DNA of 64,000 nucleotides, from contig CM049316.1 of NCBI GenBank assembly GCA_026874595.1, positions 29,683,339-29,747,338 on the forward strand. Direction: 5' to 3'. The notes under the pieces were generated by a model. That model saw nothing but the letters and a program-made list of their open reading frames with translations. It did not search any database and was not told where the DNA came from. This document shows, one piece after another, positions 1-13,315 of this stretch. The translations under genes were made by a program, and so were the position numbers. This DNA is from Sipunculus nudus (taxonomy: Eukaryota; Annelida; Sipuncula; Golfingiida; Sipunculidae). Position 1 is the first letter of the stretch, and each line of letters begins with the position of its first letter.

Positions 1-560
1 AAATAAAAGATCAGTCACAAAATAAATACACATATGCATAAAACTTCCACATGTATTAAACAACATTGAATGAATAATCCAAACTAGATGTTATTCTGAT
101 TTACTCTGCTGAATTGTTAAGATCAAATTACTCGTTTATTTCGAGAAACTAGTAGCTTGGATTACTTTTCAATGTTGGCAGTTGCTTTATTAGTCTATAT
201 ATTACTATATTATACGTTCAAACGTCCCATATCTCATGGGTATACGTCTGGACATCTTGCAACGTGGTATATTTTATACGTTTGTAAATCTTCCATAAAA
301 CAGTTTATATTTTGTTCAGCGGCGAGGGCAAATAATTTCAAAAGCATGTACCACTCTGACACATAAAACCAAAATAAAGACAAAAAGTTTTTGATACACG
401 TTATTCATGACGAGACAATTCATTTTCAGTGCTTATCATAAAAATCAAAGACCATGTTTGTATACTGAGTATGACAAACTATTATTTTTTCTAAATTTAA
501 TGATAATATATTCTCGATAAGGTAAACTAAATAGATGTTATTTCTAGCTTAAGGCGAGGT
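1..560. other. AT-rich sequence, no gene seen
   Basis: A chance 69-codon frame at 157-366 has no recognisable motif. No repeat or RNA is apparent. Confidence 0.5.
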
Positions 561-564
561 GAAA

Positions 565-664
565 AACAGGGGCGTAGCCAAGGGGGGGCCGCAGGGGGCC
601 ATGCCCCCCCCCCCCCCGCCCCGGTCGCATCCAGTACTCGCTGTCCTTTCTGAATTTCACTTAA

Positions 665-711
<47 letters not shown>

Positions 712-716
712 TCAAA
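565..716. repeat. transposon-end-like GC block plus (AT)n microsatellite
   Basis: A GGGGCGTAGCCAAGG-type motif at about 570, followed by poly-G/poly-C, resembles the ends of common small animal DNA transposons. An (AT)n run occupies about 669-707. No coding content. Confidence 0.5.
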
Positions 717-717
717 T

Positions 718-1360
718 CAGTGGCGGATATATGCCACTAGTGACGATTCGAGAGGGGGCGCCTTCGGCGCGCGGCCCCCCGTTGAGCTGCAAAATCTCTC
801 ATTTTATCTAATTTCCGATTTTCGGGATTTATATTCGTTTTTCATATTTCTTATTATTAATAAGCTATTAGACTTTATTTAAGTTATCTGCAGTTACAAT
901 TACCTTCAAATTTATTAGTTGAGTATAAGGATATTTATGATCAGCTGCAGAACAACTGCAGATCGATCGAGCACTGTGCCCTGGTTGGGGTGGACCGTGA
1001 ACAATCTTACGGCTCCTCTGGTGATACCGGTTCTCAAACTCGCGATCTGTGTTGAGCTCGTAGTAGTCCTGTGTGCTGTCGAGACCACGAAACCCGGTAA
1101 AATGCAAAATTTTACATAATAATTCAGTTATTTCTCCACGTGCATTACATTTAAAAGATAATATTTTGATATTTACAAGCGTGATTGCGCTTTTGCGCCA
1201 TTGAATCATAACTACATAACGCAAAGACATAAGGGAACAGTTTTTCAGGAACAGGATATCCTCATTTTTTTGTGAAAATTGCCTCAAAATGACCTCTTGA
1301 CATTGTATATTCAAAATTTCCCAATATGTGAGGGGGAAACTCCCTCCCATACCCACCCCA
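718..1360 (+). repeat. dispersed repeat R1, copy 1
   Basis: Shares ordered blocks with 31283-31990 in the same orientation: a GTGGC/GTGGT start, an ATCTCTCATTTTATC block, a gtggaccgtgaa/gggatcgaccgtgaa block, a CGGTAAAATGCAAA block and a TGCCTCAAAATG block. The small open frames on both strands are not conserved between the copies, so this is a mobile repeat rather than a gene. Confidence 0.6.
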
Positions 1361-3030
1361 TGTGTAACTAAGCTTAATTAAACAATGTGTCATAATTGAA
1401 AATAAAAAAATATATTTTTCTTACACTGAAACAATAAAGTATAGTAATAATAATAATGATAATAATAATATTATTAATAATACGATATATACACAACAAA
1501 AGTTCATAGCCAAAAAAATGGGCAAGAGGTTATGGGATTGACCACTTTAATTGCTTATTTCATTTTATCCTAGGATTTTAACTCTTCAGAGTTTACTTTT
1601 CTTTATGTTTTTCCTTGCGTTTGAATTTCCTAAAACATTAGGCAATATATGGGCCTATTTGATAACATAATATTTGAGACGTGAATTATTTGACAACATT
1701 GAATTACACCTAAGAGTTGATAAATGTTTGAATTTACGACTTGATCACATTGTTAAAATAATATATGGCTGCATATTCCTGGTAAATTAAATATCACCGG
1801 TAAATTAAATATGATAAGTTAAATAAGAAAGATGGTAGTCAGACTCGAGATGCTCAGAGCACGAATATTGGTCAATGGTCTGCGCGGTCCTGTGACTTTA
1901 TATCAGTACTTAATGTTGCAGCGTATTCCCAGAGAGACCGATTCAGTTCCATGGCGGGCGCACATGTTGTTGTTGTTGCCAAGCACGCAAACCAGAGCTT
2001 GTGTGACTACAGTCCTTGTTATTGCTCTGCTTCTTGTACATGTGCAGTGGTCAGTGGGTACGTATTGACATACGTACTCTCCTTGCTATGAATATATACA
2101 CATATTTACATTACTTTCAGAAACCAGACCTGCTTATGGACCAAGGATTAGTATTTATTATTGCTTATGTTTTAACATTTATGATGTTAGAGTGGCGCTC
2201 CACTATTCTTTTAACTATTCATTGTTATTATTCAATAACCATGATATTCTATATTTTTTTTCTTGAATATAATCTTTTCAGATTTTTTTTCAGTTTTAAG
2301 TTTAGGTCAGAGAAGAGTATAGTTAATATTTTGTCCTGACGACAGGCGGCAGCACATTTATTGTAATGACCATGACTTAGTAAATATTGTCTATGTATGA
2401 AGTTGCGATTCATGCAGTTAAGTTATATGCATTTCACAATATTATGTTATTTTCTTAATATATTTAATTATTTATCAATTAGTTAATATATTTTTTTTCT
2501 TTCGTTTGCATTGGCTGGCTACTTTGCATCATCAATGTTAAGCACATAAACTGTTTTGTAAATTTATATAAATTGGAGTTTATGGTTTTATGGAGCTTTT
2601 TATTACTTTGGATGCAATGTACTGAAATAATTGGTTGTAGTAATGTTACCCGGTGAGGCAGAGGATTTTAAAGTTTTCGTTTGGAGACATAAATAGAGGA
2701 GTACACGTAAGTCAGGGTCATTGTAGCTTTGTGAAACAGTTTTCAGGGAAACGTTATTTTTGAATACAGTTAAGATCACAACCAATTTGTTGGTCCAAGG
2801 TACACGCTGCAAGTATTTTATATGCTTGACAGATTCCTGTTCTAATAATAATTTAAATATAGCTTACACACGCTACACATAATAATAAGTAGTAATTCAA
2901 ACATGTTAAGTCACTTCAAGTTTTCAACACAAAAATGAAAGTCAGTGTTATTATCATCATCAAGTATATATACACAGGAATAAAATAAATACATTCAAGC
3001 CCGCTTAGTGTCATGTCGTCTATATTTTAC
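1361..3030. other. AT-rich stretch without recognisable gene
   Basis: Contains a TAA/AAT microsatellite (about 1445-1480) and several small open frames (for example 1832-2068 and 2016-2339) with no recognisable domain and no consistent splice context. Confidence 0.5.
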
Positions 3031-3052
3031 CTTTCCATACGACATTTCGCAG

Positions 3053-3231
3053 GTGAACGGGCCTTGTTTAGGTATGACTGATGGAGAGGAAGACGACGGA
3101 CTTGATATCAGGAAAGGGGATGTAATTACAAGTCTTTGCAAGGATACTGGAGAACAGGGTTGGTGGCGTGGAGAACTGAATTGAAAAGTTGGGATCTTCC
3201 CGTACGGCTAAGTTGAATTATTATCAACAAC
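3053..3231 (+). pseudogene. SH3-domain exon, copy 1 (decayed)
   Basis: Between an acceptor (TTTCGCAG) and a donor (CAACAG then GTTCAT) the sequence encodes an SH3 domain: E-R-A-L-F-R-Y-D, then after a one-base shift D-G-E-E-D-D-G-L-D-I-R-K-G-D, Q-G-W-W-R-G-E-L-N, a stop, K-V-G-I-F-P-Y, a second stop, and V-E-L-L. ALYDY-like, WW and FP-Y motifs are the SH3 hallmarks; the D-G/E-L-D-I-R-K-G-D and GWWRGELNGK pattern is closest to CIN85/CD2AP-type SH3s, which bind proline-rich partners. One frameshift and two stops show it no longer codes. Confidence 0.8.
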
Positions 3232-4039
3232 AGGTTCATACGTGTTTATTAATTCATTTTTAAAACAAAGCATGGCATAGGAAAACGATGTTTTTTTCTG
3301 GGTGTACCTTTTATGTCTTTCTATGTCTCAAATTCATTTAACACCATTTTAAATAATATCTTGCATATATGATAATTTGCATTTTATATCGATGAGTGTT
3401 ATATTTTTTCAAAAGGGAAAGTTCTGAAAGTATTATTTAAAGTCTCTGTATCTCAATTCGCTATTAAGGGATTTGAAAATACTGCGATTTGGACACCTAT
3501 GACAGGCTTGTTTAACTCCTATCATACCGGCTTCTTTAATACCTGTTTAAGGGCCATTATTACGGGTGGAGAAGTGTCATTGTTAATAACCCCGTATATT
3601 AAAGGAGCCAGATGTATACAGGAATATATTAATTATAGTGTTCGGTTCCAGTATATGGAGTCTAGTATGAAATTGACACAACGTTGTACTATTTAACTTG
3701 TTTTTGAAAGAATGTGAAACTTTCCGTTTCATGAATATAACGTCTCTGTTCCTTTTATTTGTGTAATATAATATGCATCTAACACATTTGCTGTATTTGC
3801 TGAAAATTTTTGTGATAAAACATCATAAGAGATATGTGGATATAACCTGTACAAGCTACACATTTCGTATAAAGTAATGATCGAATCATACTTAGTTAAA
3901 TATTTGTGCCTTCAAAACAAAATGAATGTCAATGTAATTATCATCATCAAACATATATAAACAGAAATAAAATAAATACAGTCAAGCCCGCATATTGTCA
4001 TGTCGCCTATATGTTTCACCTTTCCATGGGAATCTCCCA

Positions 4040-4217
4040 GGTGGACGGGCCTTAGTTATGTTTGATTATGACGCAGTGGACGACGATGACCTTACAATCA
4101 GAAAAGGAGATTATGATTGTCAGCAAGGATACAGAAGGATTGGGGTGGTGGCGAGGAGAACTAAATGGAAAAGTTTGGCTCTTCCCGTACGAATATGTCG
4201 AATTACTATCAACGACA
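4040..4217 (+). pseudogene. SH3-domain exon, copy 2 (frameshifted)
   Basis: Acceptor CTCCCAG precedes. G-R-A-L-V-M-F-D-Y-D then D-D-D-D-L-T-I-R-K-G-D is read in one frame; a frameshift after K-G-D moves the rest (S-K-D-T-E, G-W-W-R-G-E-L-N-G-K-V, F-P-Y-E-Y-V-E-L-L) to another. It is the best preserved of three tandem copies. The 120 bp of intron before it also match the intron before copy 1, so the duplication unit includes intron sequence. Confidence 0.8.
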
Positions 4218-4652
4218 GGTCAGTAAAATTAAATGATTTTTCTTCTTTTTATTGCGTATTTTTCGTTGATATGAAGGATCATTCATGTTACTTGCTCATA
4301 CTCATCTAATGCCAATATATTGTATATACTGTAAACACCTGATATGTATGTTAATTCACATCACGAATCGAAGATCTTTAAATTTTAAGGGGAATAATTC
4401 ATAAAAACTAAAAATTACTATGCGTTATAAGGATTGGACATACTAGGAGCTAGTGAATGGTACGTGGCTGGTTATCTGTCCTCTCATATTTTCTCCCTTT
4501 TAAAACCATTTTCAAGGAACTTCTGTAAAGGGTGAGTGTCAATGTAATTCTCTCCACACCCACACCCACCTCGTCTAATCCGGGACACTCGATATATACA
4601 GGATTAAAAGAATTACAACTTATTGTTTTACTTTCTATGGGGAAACATCGCA

Positions 4653-4836
4653 GGTGAACGCGCCCTGGTTACGTTTGATTGTGATGGAGAGGAAGACGAT
4701 GAACTTGATATCAGGAAAGGAGATGTAATTACGATTCTCAGCAAGGATACTGGTGAACAGGAATGGTGGCGTTGAGAACTAAATGGGAAAATTGCAATCT
4801 TTCCTCACAGCTATATAGACTTGTTATCAACACCAG
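4653..4836 (+). pseudogene. SH3-domain exon, copy 3 (one stop)
   Basis: Acceptor ATCGCAG, donor GTTAAT. Reads E-R-A-L-V-T-F-D-C-D-G-E-E-D-D-E-L-D-I-R-K-G-D-V-I-T-I-L-S-K-D, then E-W-W-R, TGA, E-L-N-G-K-I-A-I-F-P-H-S-Y-I-D-L-L. A single TGA replaces the Gly after W-W-R (GGA to TGA is one change). Otherwise the frame is intact over about 60 codons. No parent gene is visible in the window. Confidence 0.8.
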
Positions 4837-4859
4837 GTTAATAAGTCATCATTCACAAC

Positions 4860-7790
4860 CAGACACAAAGGAGCAATGTAACGATCACTTCTTTAGGGAA
4901 CAACATTGTACATGAAAAGTAAGCTTTTTTAGGGATGATTTAATTATTAAAGAAGGGAAAATCACATATTTAAAATGTGATGGGACAAGCAATCTGTCTG
5001 AAAGGCCTGGCATTATAACATACAAATTTTCTTGTTAGTGTGTGAAATAAGGAAAAACACATATTTCCCTAAATTTTCTGTGAATATGTGTAATTCCTTA
5101 TTCACTCAGTAACTTAATGTATTTACTGAAATATCTAGGAAATACGTGTGTTTCCTGAAATACAAGGCCAGATTTTGTTTTTATTTTGTGTTATAATTTT
5201 AATATATCTCTCATATTTCAACAACACTCACATTATCCCTGTTTAGATAACAGAATTATATAAAGAATGATCCGTGTTTACTAACTTAGCTAACATGGCC
5301 CAGTTTCAAAAGAAATCAAGCCCTTTGTTCCAAAAAGGATGTTTCCTCTACTTATGAATTATTCAATATTATCTAGGAAATTTTCCAAATGGGATGTTCT
5401 ACGTTGTCATATAATAATTTTCTCATATTTTCTTGGATAGATATGTAAAATGGGATGATAGGTTTCATGAATGTTACCTATAGGTTATTCTATTTCTTAA
5501 ACCTATTCAGCTTTTTAAACTTCTAAGAATTCACTTGACGTACTGCATTTTGCTGAATAATACTCCTGTTTGAGTATATTTATCTTATAATTTTTTTTAA
5601 GTTTTGGAATTTGAAATGGTAAATTATGCTTGTTTATAAACGGAAAATCCATGCATTACACAGTTTCTAGTAAAAACCCAATATTGCCTGGTATAACCTT
5701 CGAAGTAAATATACATTTTCCCCTACCGTTATCCTTATTAATTCATTTTCAGTAGTATATGGTCATTTTGTGGATAAGTTTCGGTACTTTTCAGAAATTA
5801 TCATGATTCTTATATTACATTTAATCGAGCGTATCGTACCTGGCCCACAACACATTTCACACGATATATACACGCATATAAACTTGAAGTATGGAGCTTA
5901 AAATATAACTCAATTATGAAGAATCGGGGAGGGCACCTAAGAAAACTTAAGAAGAGTGCTAAGACATCGGAACAGAGCCCTTAATTATATAGTCCAACAC
6001 AAATAAACGCACCTAATGTCTCAAAGCACAACCAACTTCCTGGTTGTCAACAAGTTAACGTCTTCTGATGTAGTGTAGACTTGACATACGGAATGTTGTT
6101 GCATGTTTAATTGGAGTTAAGCAGCTTGTAGTTCAACAATAATATGAAAGCACTGCAAACCATTTCCACAGGGTTGTAAATATCTACTTGAACAATGTAA
6201 TAAAACAAGGATAATTCGGAAATACCGAGAGAATATAGAAACAGAGTAGTCCATGTAGCATGTACAAGTAAAAAGTGTCATAGACGCATAGTTCAAGCTG
6301 TTTGTGTGTGTCATTTGGAAATATCGGATGCGTTCATATTAGGAATAGTCACGTGTTGTTGTTGATGTTTTACCAACTATTATAAAAATCAAAAAAAGTG
6401 AAAAAGCTCATTTTAAGAGAGATTTCCATTTTAGAAATGGTTCAAACGAAGCTACAGTACATGTTAGAACCACTTCTTCTTGGTTTCTGTTCGCCGCAAG
6501 GTTTCTGTTGTTTTAGGTAAGGTTCAATTCGTGATAATTGGTTCTTTCATATATCTGTTAGAGATCGGATATTGCCCATGCACATTATAGGCACGACAGA
6601 TGAAAGCTAGGTGGGAGAGGTTTTCTTTTTTGTTCTTGGTTTTTCTCCTAAGACAGTAACTTTTTAATATTTATTTTTAATGGGTTTCAAATATTTTATA
6701 GAAAATACAATTAAATATATATATATATTTATTCAAATGTGTTAAATTGTATTTATATTCTTCATCTTATAGGCTATTCTTCTACTTTTTTGCTTATTCT
6801 TTTCATTAAAAGAAAGTACAACCTTTGAATAGATTATGGTCATAGGTCGCTAATTTATCTGGCCCATTATGTTACTGATCTGGATTTGCACGACGGGTTT
6901 ATTTCAAAAGGTACCTCACATTTAAAACGAAAACTTAATTTGCTTTTTGACTGGGGAGCACTATATACTACCATATACTACCGCTTAACAACATTTGTAT
7001 ATAACTTGCCATTACTTGCATGTAATAACGTTCATGTTTCCCTTGTCTAATTCTAATGTGATTGCAAAAAATCAACGTTAATCGATATTATAGAACAAGA
7101 ATAGCGATTAAAACTGATGGTTTGGAAAGACCAATTCCATTTTCTATGTTCTGATCTATACATTGTTTGCAATGAATATGGCTAGTAGGTCAGATCTTCA
7201 TTCATTTAGCGATATAGCTAAATATATAAAATAATCCAGTTATCCAATCTTATATCATAAACCTACAAATTTCTAAAATCTTCATTTCACCTGAACACCT
7301 TATCTTTAGAGCGTTATTTCTCCGTAATTACTTGTCCAAAACATATTATCTTTGACATATGTAGTTGTTAATATGTAAAGGGAAAAACAATTTTTTTTAT
7401 TTTACGCTTTTACTTTGTTGGAAAGATTTTATTTAATAAAACATGAAAATTTATGTTTTTTTTTACAATAAACTCAAAAAACAAAACAAAACGCCTGGGG
7501 ATTTTAATCTAAATATTCGATTCATATATAAATTTATTCTGCATGTGCATTAGATGTGCTGGAATAAACTGATTTCGTTAAATATTAAAAACTAAATTAA
7601 AACGCTTAGAAATTTGGAGTTTTTTATTCACAAAAATATTTCTGTGTATCAAAATGTAGAGAATCTTCTTAGCTTTCAGAAAATTGGGTCCCAAAGCAGA
7701 AAATTGTTTGATTCAAAGGAAAAACTGCAATAAAGTCAGATAAAATATAGCTCATAACCAAGACAAAACATAGAATATAACAGTATATTT
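4860..7790. other. AT-rich intergenic or intronic DNA
   Basis: No convincing exon, RNA or long repeat. A short (TA)n run lies near 6715-6730. Confidence 0.5.
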
Positions 7791-7797
7791 GTATCGC

Positions 7798-9138
7798 CAG
7801 ACACAGTCGGGGGGTAGTATGGTTTAGGCACAGTCGCGCCGCCGCCGCTGCAGAGATTACTTTCAGGCGAGATAACTAAAAAAATATTTCACGGATCTTT
7901 ACCAAACTTGACATGTGCACAGATATGGGTGAGACGAAGCCTATTTAAAAGGGTCATTACCTTTACAAGGAGAGTGACCTTGACCTTGAAATGGTCCATT
8001 TTGGAGAAAAATCACACACATTCTTAAATATTTCAGGAAATTTTGCATGGATTGATCCAAAAATCATGTCGCCCGAATATTCTTGGATAGAGTTGTCATG
8101 TATCGAAAAAAGGTGGCGTCACCTATTATCCTTTTCTTGTTTTCTTGCCTTTTTATCCCCCATCATTGCCACTTGACACCACCCGTGAGCATTACATATA
8201 AAAAATTAATGGACAGATTTCTTTCATATTATGCATATACATAGGTATGGGTTATGGGATGATGTATATTTAAATAGGGGTCATGACCTTTCCTATGAGA
8301 GTGCCTTGACCTTGAATATTGCCATACATAGTGAAAATCACACAAAATCATAAATATCTCAATAAGGGATGCAAGGATTGGTCCAAAAATCATATTGACC
8401 GAAGATCTCGGACAACTTTGTCTTCTGCGGAAGACAGGTGGCGCTACCATCTGTCCTTTTCTTGTTGTCGCGCCTTCTAATACCCCATTATTGCTACTTG
8501 TACTGTGAGCATTATAAGTAAAACACTAATGGACAGATTGGACTGAATTTTAATGCATGTCCATTGATCTTATACCTCCATCTTGTATTCAAGACTGGTG
8601 GAGCCATCTGCAATTGCTTTTGTGTCGCGTCCATCCTGACATTTGCTTTAGGTGAAATTGCTCATATCTCAGGAGTGGTTCAATAAATTTGTCAAAAATT
8701 TGGCATGTAAATACATCTTGGATAGTTTTCTCGTAAAACTGACAGGTTGCGCCACCCACCTTACCGTTTTCCTAGTATAAATTAATGCCTTTTTCTCAGG
8801 AATGATTTGCCGGTTATGCCTGAATTTGTGCTTGTCCATAGATCTTGGATTCCTCCATCTCATGTTCATGTCTGATATCGCCATCTGCAATCGTTTTCAT
8901 GTGGCGTCCATCCGCACATTCGCCTCAGGTGAAAATTGCTCAAATCTGAGGAATCGTTCAATGTGTTGGGTCTGCAATTTGGCATGTATATCCATCTTGG
9001 AGAGTTTTCTCATCAACCAGACGGGTGGCGCCACCTACCTTACCATTTTATTAGTATAAACTAATCCCCTTTTCTCAAGAGTAATTCACAAAAATGTCTG
9101 GGTATACTATGGCACCTGCGGTGCCAAGAAATATCTAG
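7798..9138 (+). mobile_element. Helentron/HINE-like non-autonomous element, family delta
   Basis: The 3' end at 9110-9138 is a perfect 7-bp stem (TGGCACC, loop TGC, GGTGCCA) followed nine bases later by CTAG, the layout of a Helitron/Helentron 3' terminus. The body holds imperfect internal repeats: three GTGAGCATTA-type starts and several GGTGGCGCCACC-like palindromes followed by TATTAGTATAAA-like text. The 5' boundary near 7798 is approximate. No transposase or helicase frame is present, so it would be non-autonomous. The family call is structural inference. Confidence 0.5.
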
Positions 9139-10380
9139 CTTTTAAAGTTACAATTCAAATACAAATATTTTTTTAATGAGTTGTCTCATGTTTGAAATAC
9201 ATATCTAGGTGTTTTTTATATTTGTTGAAATTTGATATATTGTACTTAAAAACAAAGGCACTGTAATATTTCATTATTCTTAAACGCTTTTTGTGCGTTT
9301 TATTCTCAGACGGCAATAAGGAATTACTTGTTATCTTCATATCTTTTTTTTTTTAATTATGCACACGATACGCATAGCATCATCCAATCATAATTACACG
9401 TTAACACGGAAATACAGAGAATATTGAAATTTAATACAGACTGGTTATTCTGGTTAAGAAAACTGAATATTCCCAGACTTAATTAATAATACAAGGATGA
9501 TAACAGAGGAGATTTCTTATGACACCTCATCAATGGGGATCAATTCATAATTGTTGTCCCTTGAACACAAACTTTTTACCTACAGAGAATTCTCTCCAGT
9601 TCATGCCTTGATGTGACATAATAATTCGAGTAACAGAGTGTGATAATTAATATACGACTGACTGCATAACTGACAGGTCAGGGCAGGCGTTTTTTTTAAA
9701 GCAGGTAAGCTAAGTAAAGCAGGAGAGTCAGATAAGGAGAGTCAAAATCCACAAACCCACTTCAGATAGTTTTCAAGCACAATAATTAATATATCTGCAA
9801 CGAATGTGTGACACGCCAGTTAACAGCAGGTACAAGGTGCATAGTGTGTTCGTTAAAGGAATATGACAGTGTCCCCCACCCTGATATGTATACTTTACGA
9901 CATGTGTATGTATGTATATGTGTGAGCGCGCTTACATGTACAGTGATCGGATTTCACATATTCCCTTCGACAAAATAAGGGAGGTTCACTTATACAGTTA
10001 ATGGGTTTTCTTGTTCAGTCAGTAGTTTATATCTTACCTTCAGTACATGTGGTATTAATTGTTTACATGGCCTCTGAAGGAGATTAGTGAATGGTTAGGC
10101 CTGCTCTGGTTGGCTCTAGCCATTATGACAAAGGCCTTTAAAAATCCATAGTCTGATTTTTATGTATGTTTAGCATTATCTCACACAAAATTGCTGGTAT
10201 CAGTCAAATGTTTTTATATCCTTTCCCAATCAAAGATATGTTGTCCAAACGGTTGTTTGGGATGGATAGTTTGGCTTCACAGCATTTTGACCAGGACGGT
10301 GAGAACCTGAGATACACCAGCAATGATTTGCTTGGCCTTTTTTGAGTGTAGAAACCACAGATTCAAGGGGGAAAAGATAG
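9139..10380. other. AT-rich stretch, nothing recognised
   Basis: No exon or RNA gene identified; only short A/T runs. Confidence 0.45.
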
Positions 10381-10730
10381 AATATATCAGAACGTATTTT
10401 GAAAATTATTTAAAAGAGGCCCCGACATCAGGTGTTTCTATAGATGTTAAATAGGGAAAATAAATGCAGCAACCTGTTGTACACATACACAGAGAGCGGG
10501 TTCACATGTGCAGTGAGGATACATGGATATAATTATTTTTCTTATATAATTCGAACCTTTACAAAACCCCTGACGCACAGAGAGCGGGTTCACATGTACA
10601 GTGAGGATACGTGGATATAATTATTTTCCTTATATAACTTGAACCTTTAAAAAAACCCTGACGATTGGGTATCTTTTAAATGACTTTCAAATAAATTCTG
10701 ATATTTTTTTTTACCTGGGAATTTGTTTTG
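10381..10730. repeat. repeat with inverted flanks and an internal tandem pair; holds an empty insertion site
   Basis: The left flank (10383-10420) is inverted relative to the right flank (10675-10712), imperfectly. Between them an approximately 82-bp unit starting ACAGAGAGCGGGTTCACATG occurs twice (about 10491 and 10576). The right flank is a paralogue of 20001-20046 plus 21421-21440, without the element inserted there. Confidence 0.6.
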
Positions 10731-10734
10731 AACA

Positions 10735-13315
10735 GTCAAACAAGACCTAAAAATAAGGGCTAGTGTTTATCTTGCAATTCTGGTCCGAGTGCAGTTCTGA
10801 AATTGCACAACGCAAAGATAAGCTGTTCTATGCCTGCATTAAGATCATTGTTACAACATTCTTTTACAGAAAACAGTAATCTATAGAGTATGAAGAGAAC
10901 ATTTGCTATATAATGCAAGCTAAGCTTTGAAATTAAGATTAGAATGAAGATAAATTATTTTGATACTTTTATGATACCTGATAGAATATAGGATGGCTAT
11001 GGTGGCCTCCTCTGGATACGCTTTATTTGTTAGAGTCTATTAATACTGTACATACCAGACTCAGAACCTGAATGTACCTTATTTACTGGAGCCAAATGTT
11101 TTATATTTGATTTTTTTCATCGTGCGCAAGGATGTGCACCTTATTATGTAGAAAACATATGCCTTGAATGTAATCAAAGGTTTCACATTTGTTCCCGTAT
11201 TCAGCCATATTTTCCCATATTATTCTTGTAATTCTAATAAAAGCAATAAAAACAACAAAATTGTTGACAATATAGTGTTAGTATCAATATGGAGAATATC
11301 AATATTATGATGGAGGAGCACACGCAAATTTCCTTTCAATTATAGACTGAACTTTTCTGCCATGGTGCATTGTGATAGAAATATCATTTGTTTTGTAATT
11401 CACATAGCCTTCGTGTGTTGTAGGCATTCATAACCAAATGTCAAGGGACTGAGTCCCAAAGAATCTGAACTTGGTTCGTCTTACTTACTGCTCTCTCAAT
11501 CACAGACATAAAATAATTGTTAAATGTACCTGAGTTTAATTAATTCATCTGAACCAGCTTTGGCAAATATTTAATTTAAATATTATAACCTTTCGTATAC
11601 ACTATTTTATTTACAATTTTTTTTATGAAAAGAAGAAATTACAGCTGTTTATAAATGCCATCGAGGTCATACCTTGCATACCCTGTAATTTGATGGTTTC
11701 CTTTTCATTTAAACAGATATTACAGAACTCTTAATTGATTCCTACTGGCTTCATGTATTTCTCGAACCCATATGTGGAAAGAATAAAACACTGAGCCCAG
11801 ATTAAGATTAACAGAAAAAATCTTTTTTATTTTGTGAATTGGAATAACTGTGATTTACAAGCTCCTTTCTAAACAGTTAAGGAAAGCGTGTATTATTCCT
11901 ATATATGGAATTTAAACAGGGAGTACATGTAATGTTATTATAAGGTAATACCTGTATTAAGGACCTGACAATTGTTATTACCTTGATTCCTGTTTCCTAA
12001 GGTCAAGGATTTTGTACTTATATAAGGTTTGATATTAATTGTCATACCCATATTAATCATCATTCATTTAAATGTCCAATTAATTTGTTCAAGTGTCTAG
12101 AAACCTCTACAATCGAGAGCTACATTTCCCTATAACTCAAATGACTAAAAATTACTGTTGCTTATAATCAAGAAAAATCCACACTTATCAACACTTAACT
12201 CGTATCTCCAATTAACTGTTTTATACGTTGTTTTGGTTCTGTAAGTGAGTTAACACAGTCGGCGTGTGAGGTCCGATCTTGTGCATGCAGAACCCAAAAA
12301 CACCGGTTGGATGCTTGCCAAAATCTTGGTTTGTGAAGTCACGCAGCACGACCACCAGATGGCGTATCCGTAATATTTATATTTGGCACCAATGATCTCG
12401 CATCGGTGACAGCTTCTCAATACTTGTGTAAAGGACGTATTAGAATGAAAAATTGGCAGATACAAGAATATCTAAAGGAGAAAAAACGCCATATGTGTTC
12501 ATAGCATGTAATATTAATAGGGGTACAGTCAGCATACCTGGTATGTGAATAGGTCTCTTTATTATAAACCCAAAATATAAATTTAGAAAATCCCAAACTG
12601 TTCCAAGTAAACATTTTGTGTCTTGAGCATGTAAATGCATTAAAAGACTACCCTTTATATTTGCTCTTGTCCCTGTTTACTTTTTTTATGTTTCGGTCGC
12701 AATTTTTAATTTTTTAAAAGCATTTTAAAAAAAGCTGAAAAATGTCAAAACTGGATAAAACAAATGACACCTTGTTTGTAGGCGTCATAGGAAGGTGAAG
12801 AACAAAAATGCATAGGATGTCCCATTTTTACCAGAATATTTACTCAGAATGAATTTGCTACATGCTCCTACACTATGCAGCCACGGTCGTGTATACGAAT
12901 CTTCAGACAAGTTAGTCCATTCAACAAGAGATTGGTTCACCGCTGCCATCATGTTGCATAGTCCATGTTTAATCTTACACAGCACGTGAATGTTAACTTC
13001 TTTAATCATGTCTCAAACTAACCTCCAAGTGAGGCTGACTCCAGGGTGACCTAGATACCTTGGCGACCTGCTGATTAACATATCAGCACCGATATAACAG
13101 TAACCTCTTTTGAGTGCGCAGTTCACATTCGATAATTCTAACACTTGACCACATACATACAAACGATTTCGGAAGCAGAGAAAGGATCTAAATAATATGG
13201 CGTAAGGAGAGTTTAGGGAACAACTTATTGCGCCATATTGCGAGTTCACCACCAACCGAAGGGGGACCACGTCTGATTGAACAGATTGGACAGTATCAAC
13301 AAATCCCAAATTGGC
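10735..13315. other. sequence upstream of the TENT4-like start codon
   Basis: No coding exon was recognised. The promoter and 5' UTR of the TENT4-like gene presumably lie within the last kilobase, but there is no clear TATA box or CpG-rich core. Minus-strand open frames at 12250-13485 are unsupported. Confidence 0.4.

Noticed and set aside
527-715. Open frame rich in Ile-Tyr
   Set aside because: Translation of an (AT)n microsatellite and poly-C; the same applies to 26040-26288 and 27241-27486.
868-1356. 162-codon minus-strand frame
   Set aside because: It lies in dispersed repeat R1 and is not kept in the second copy at 31283-31990.
1832-2339. Overlapping small frames of 78 and 107 codons
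   Set aside because: No recognisable motif, splice context or codon pattern; likely chance.
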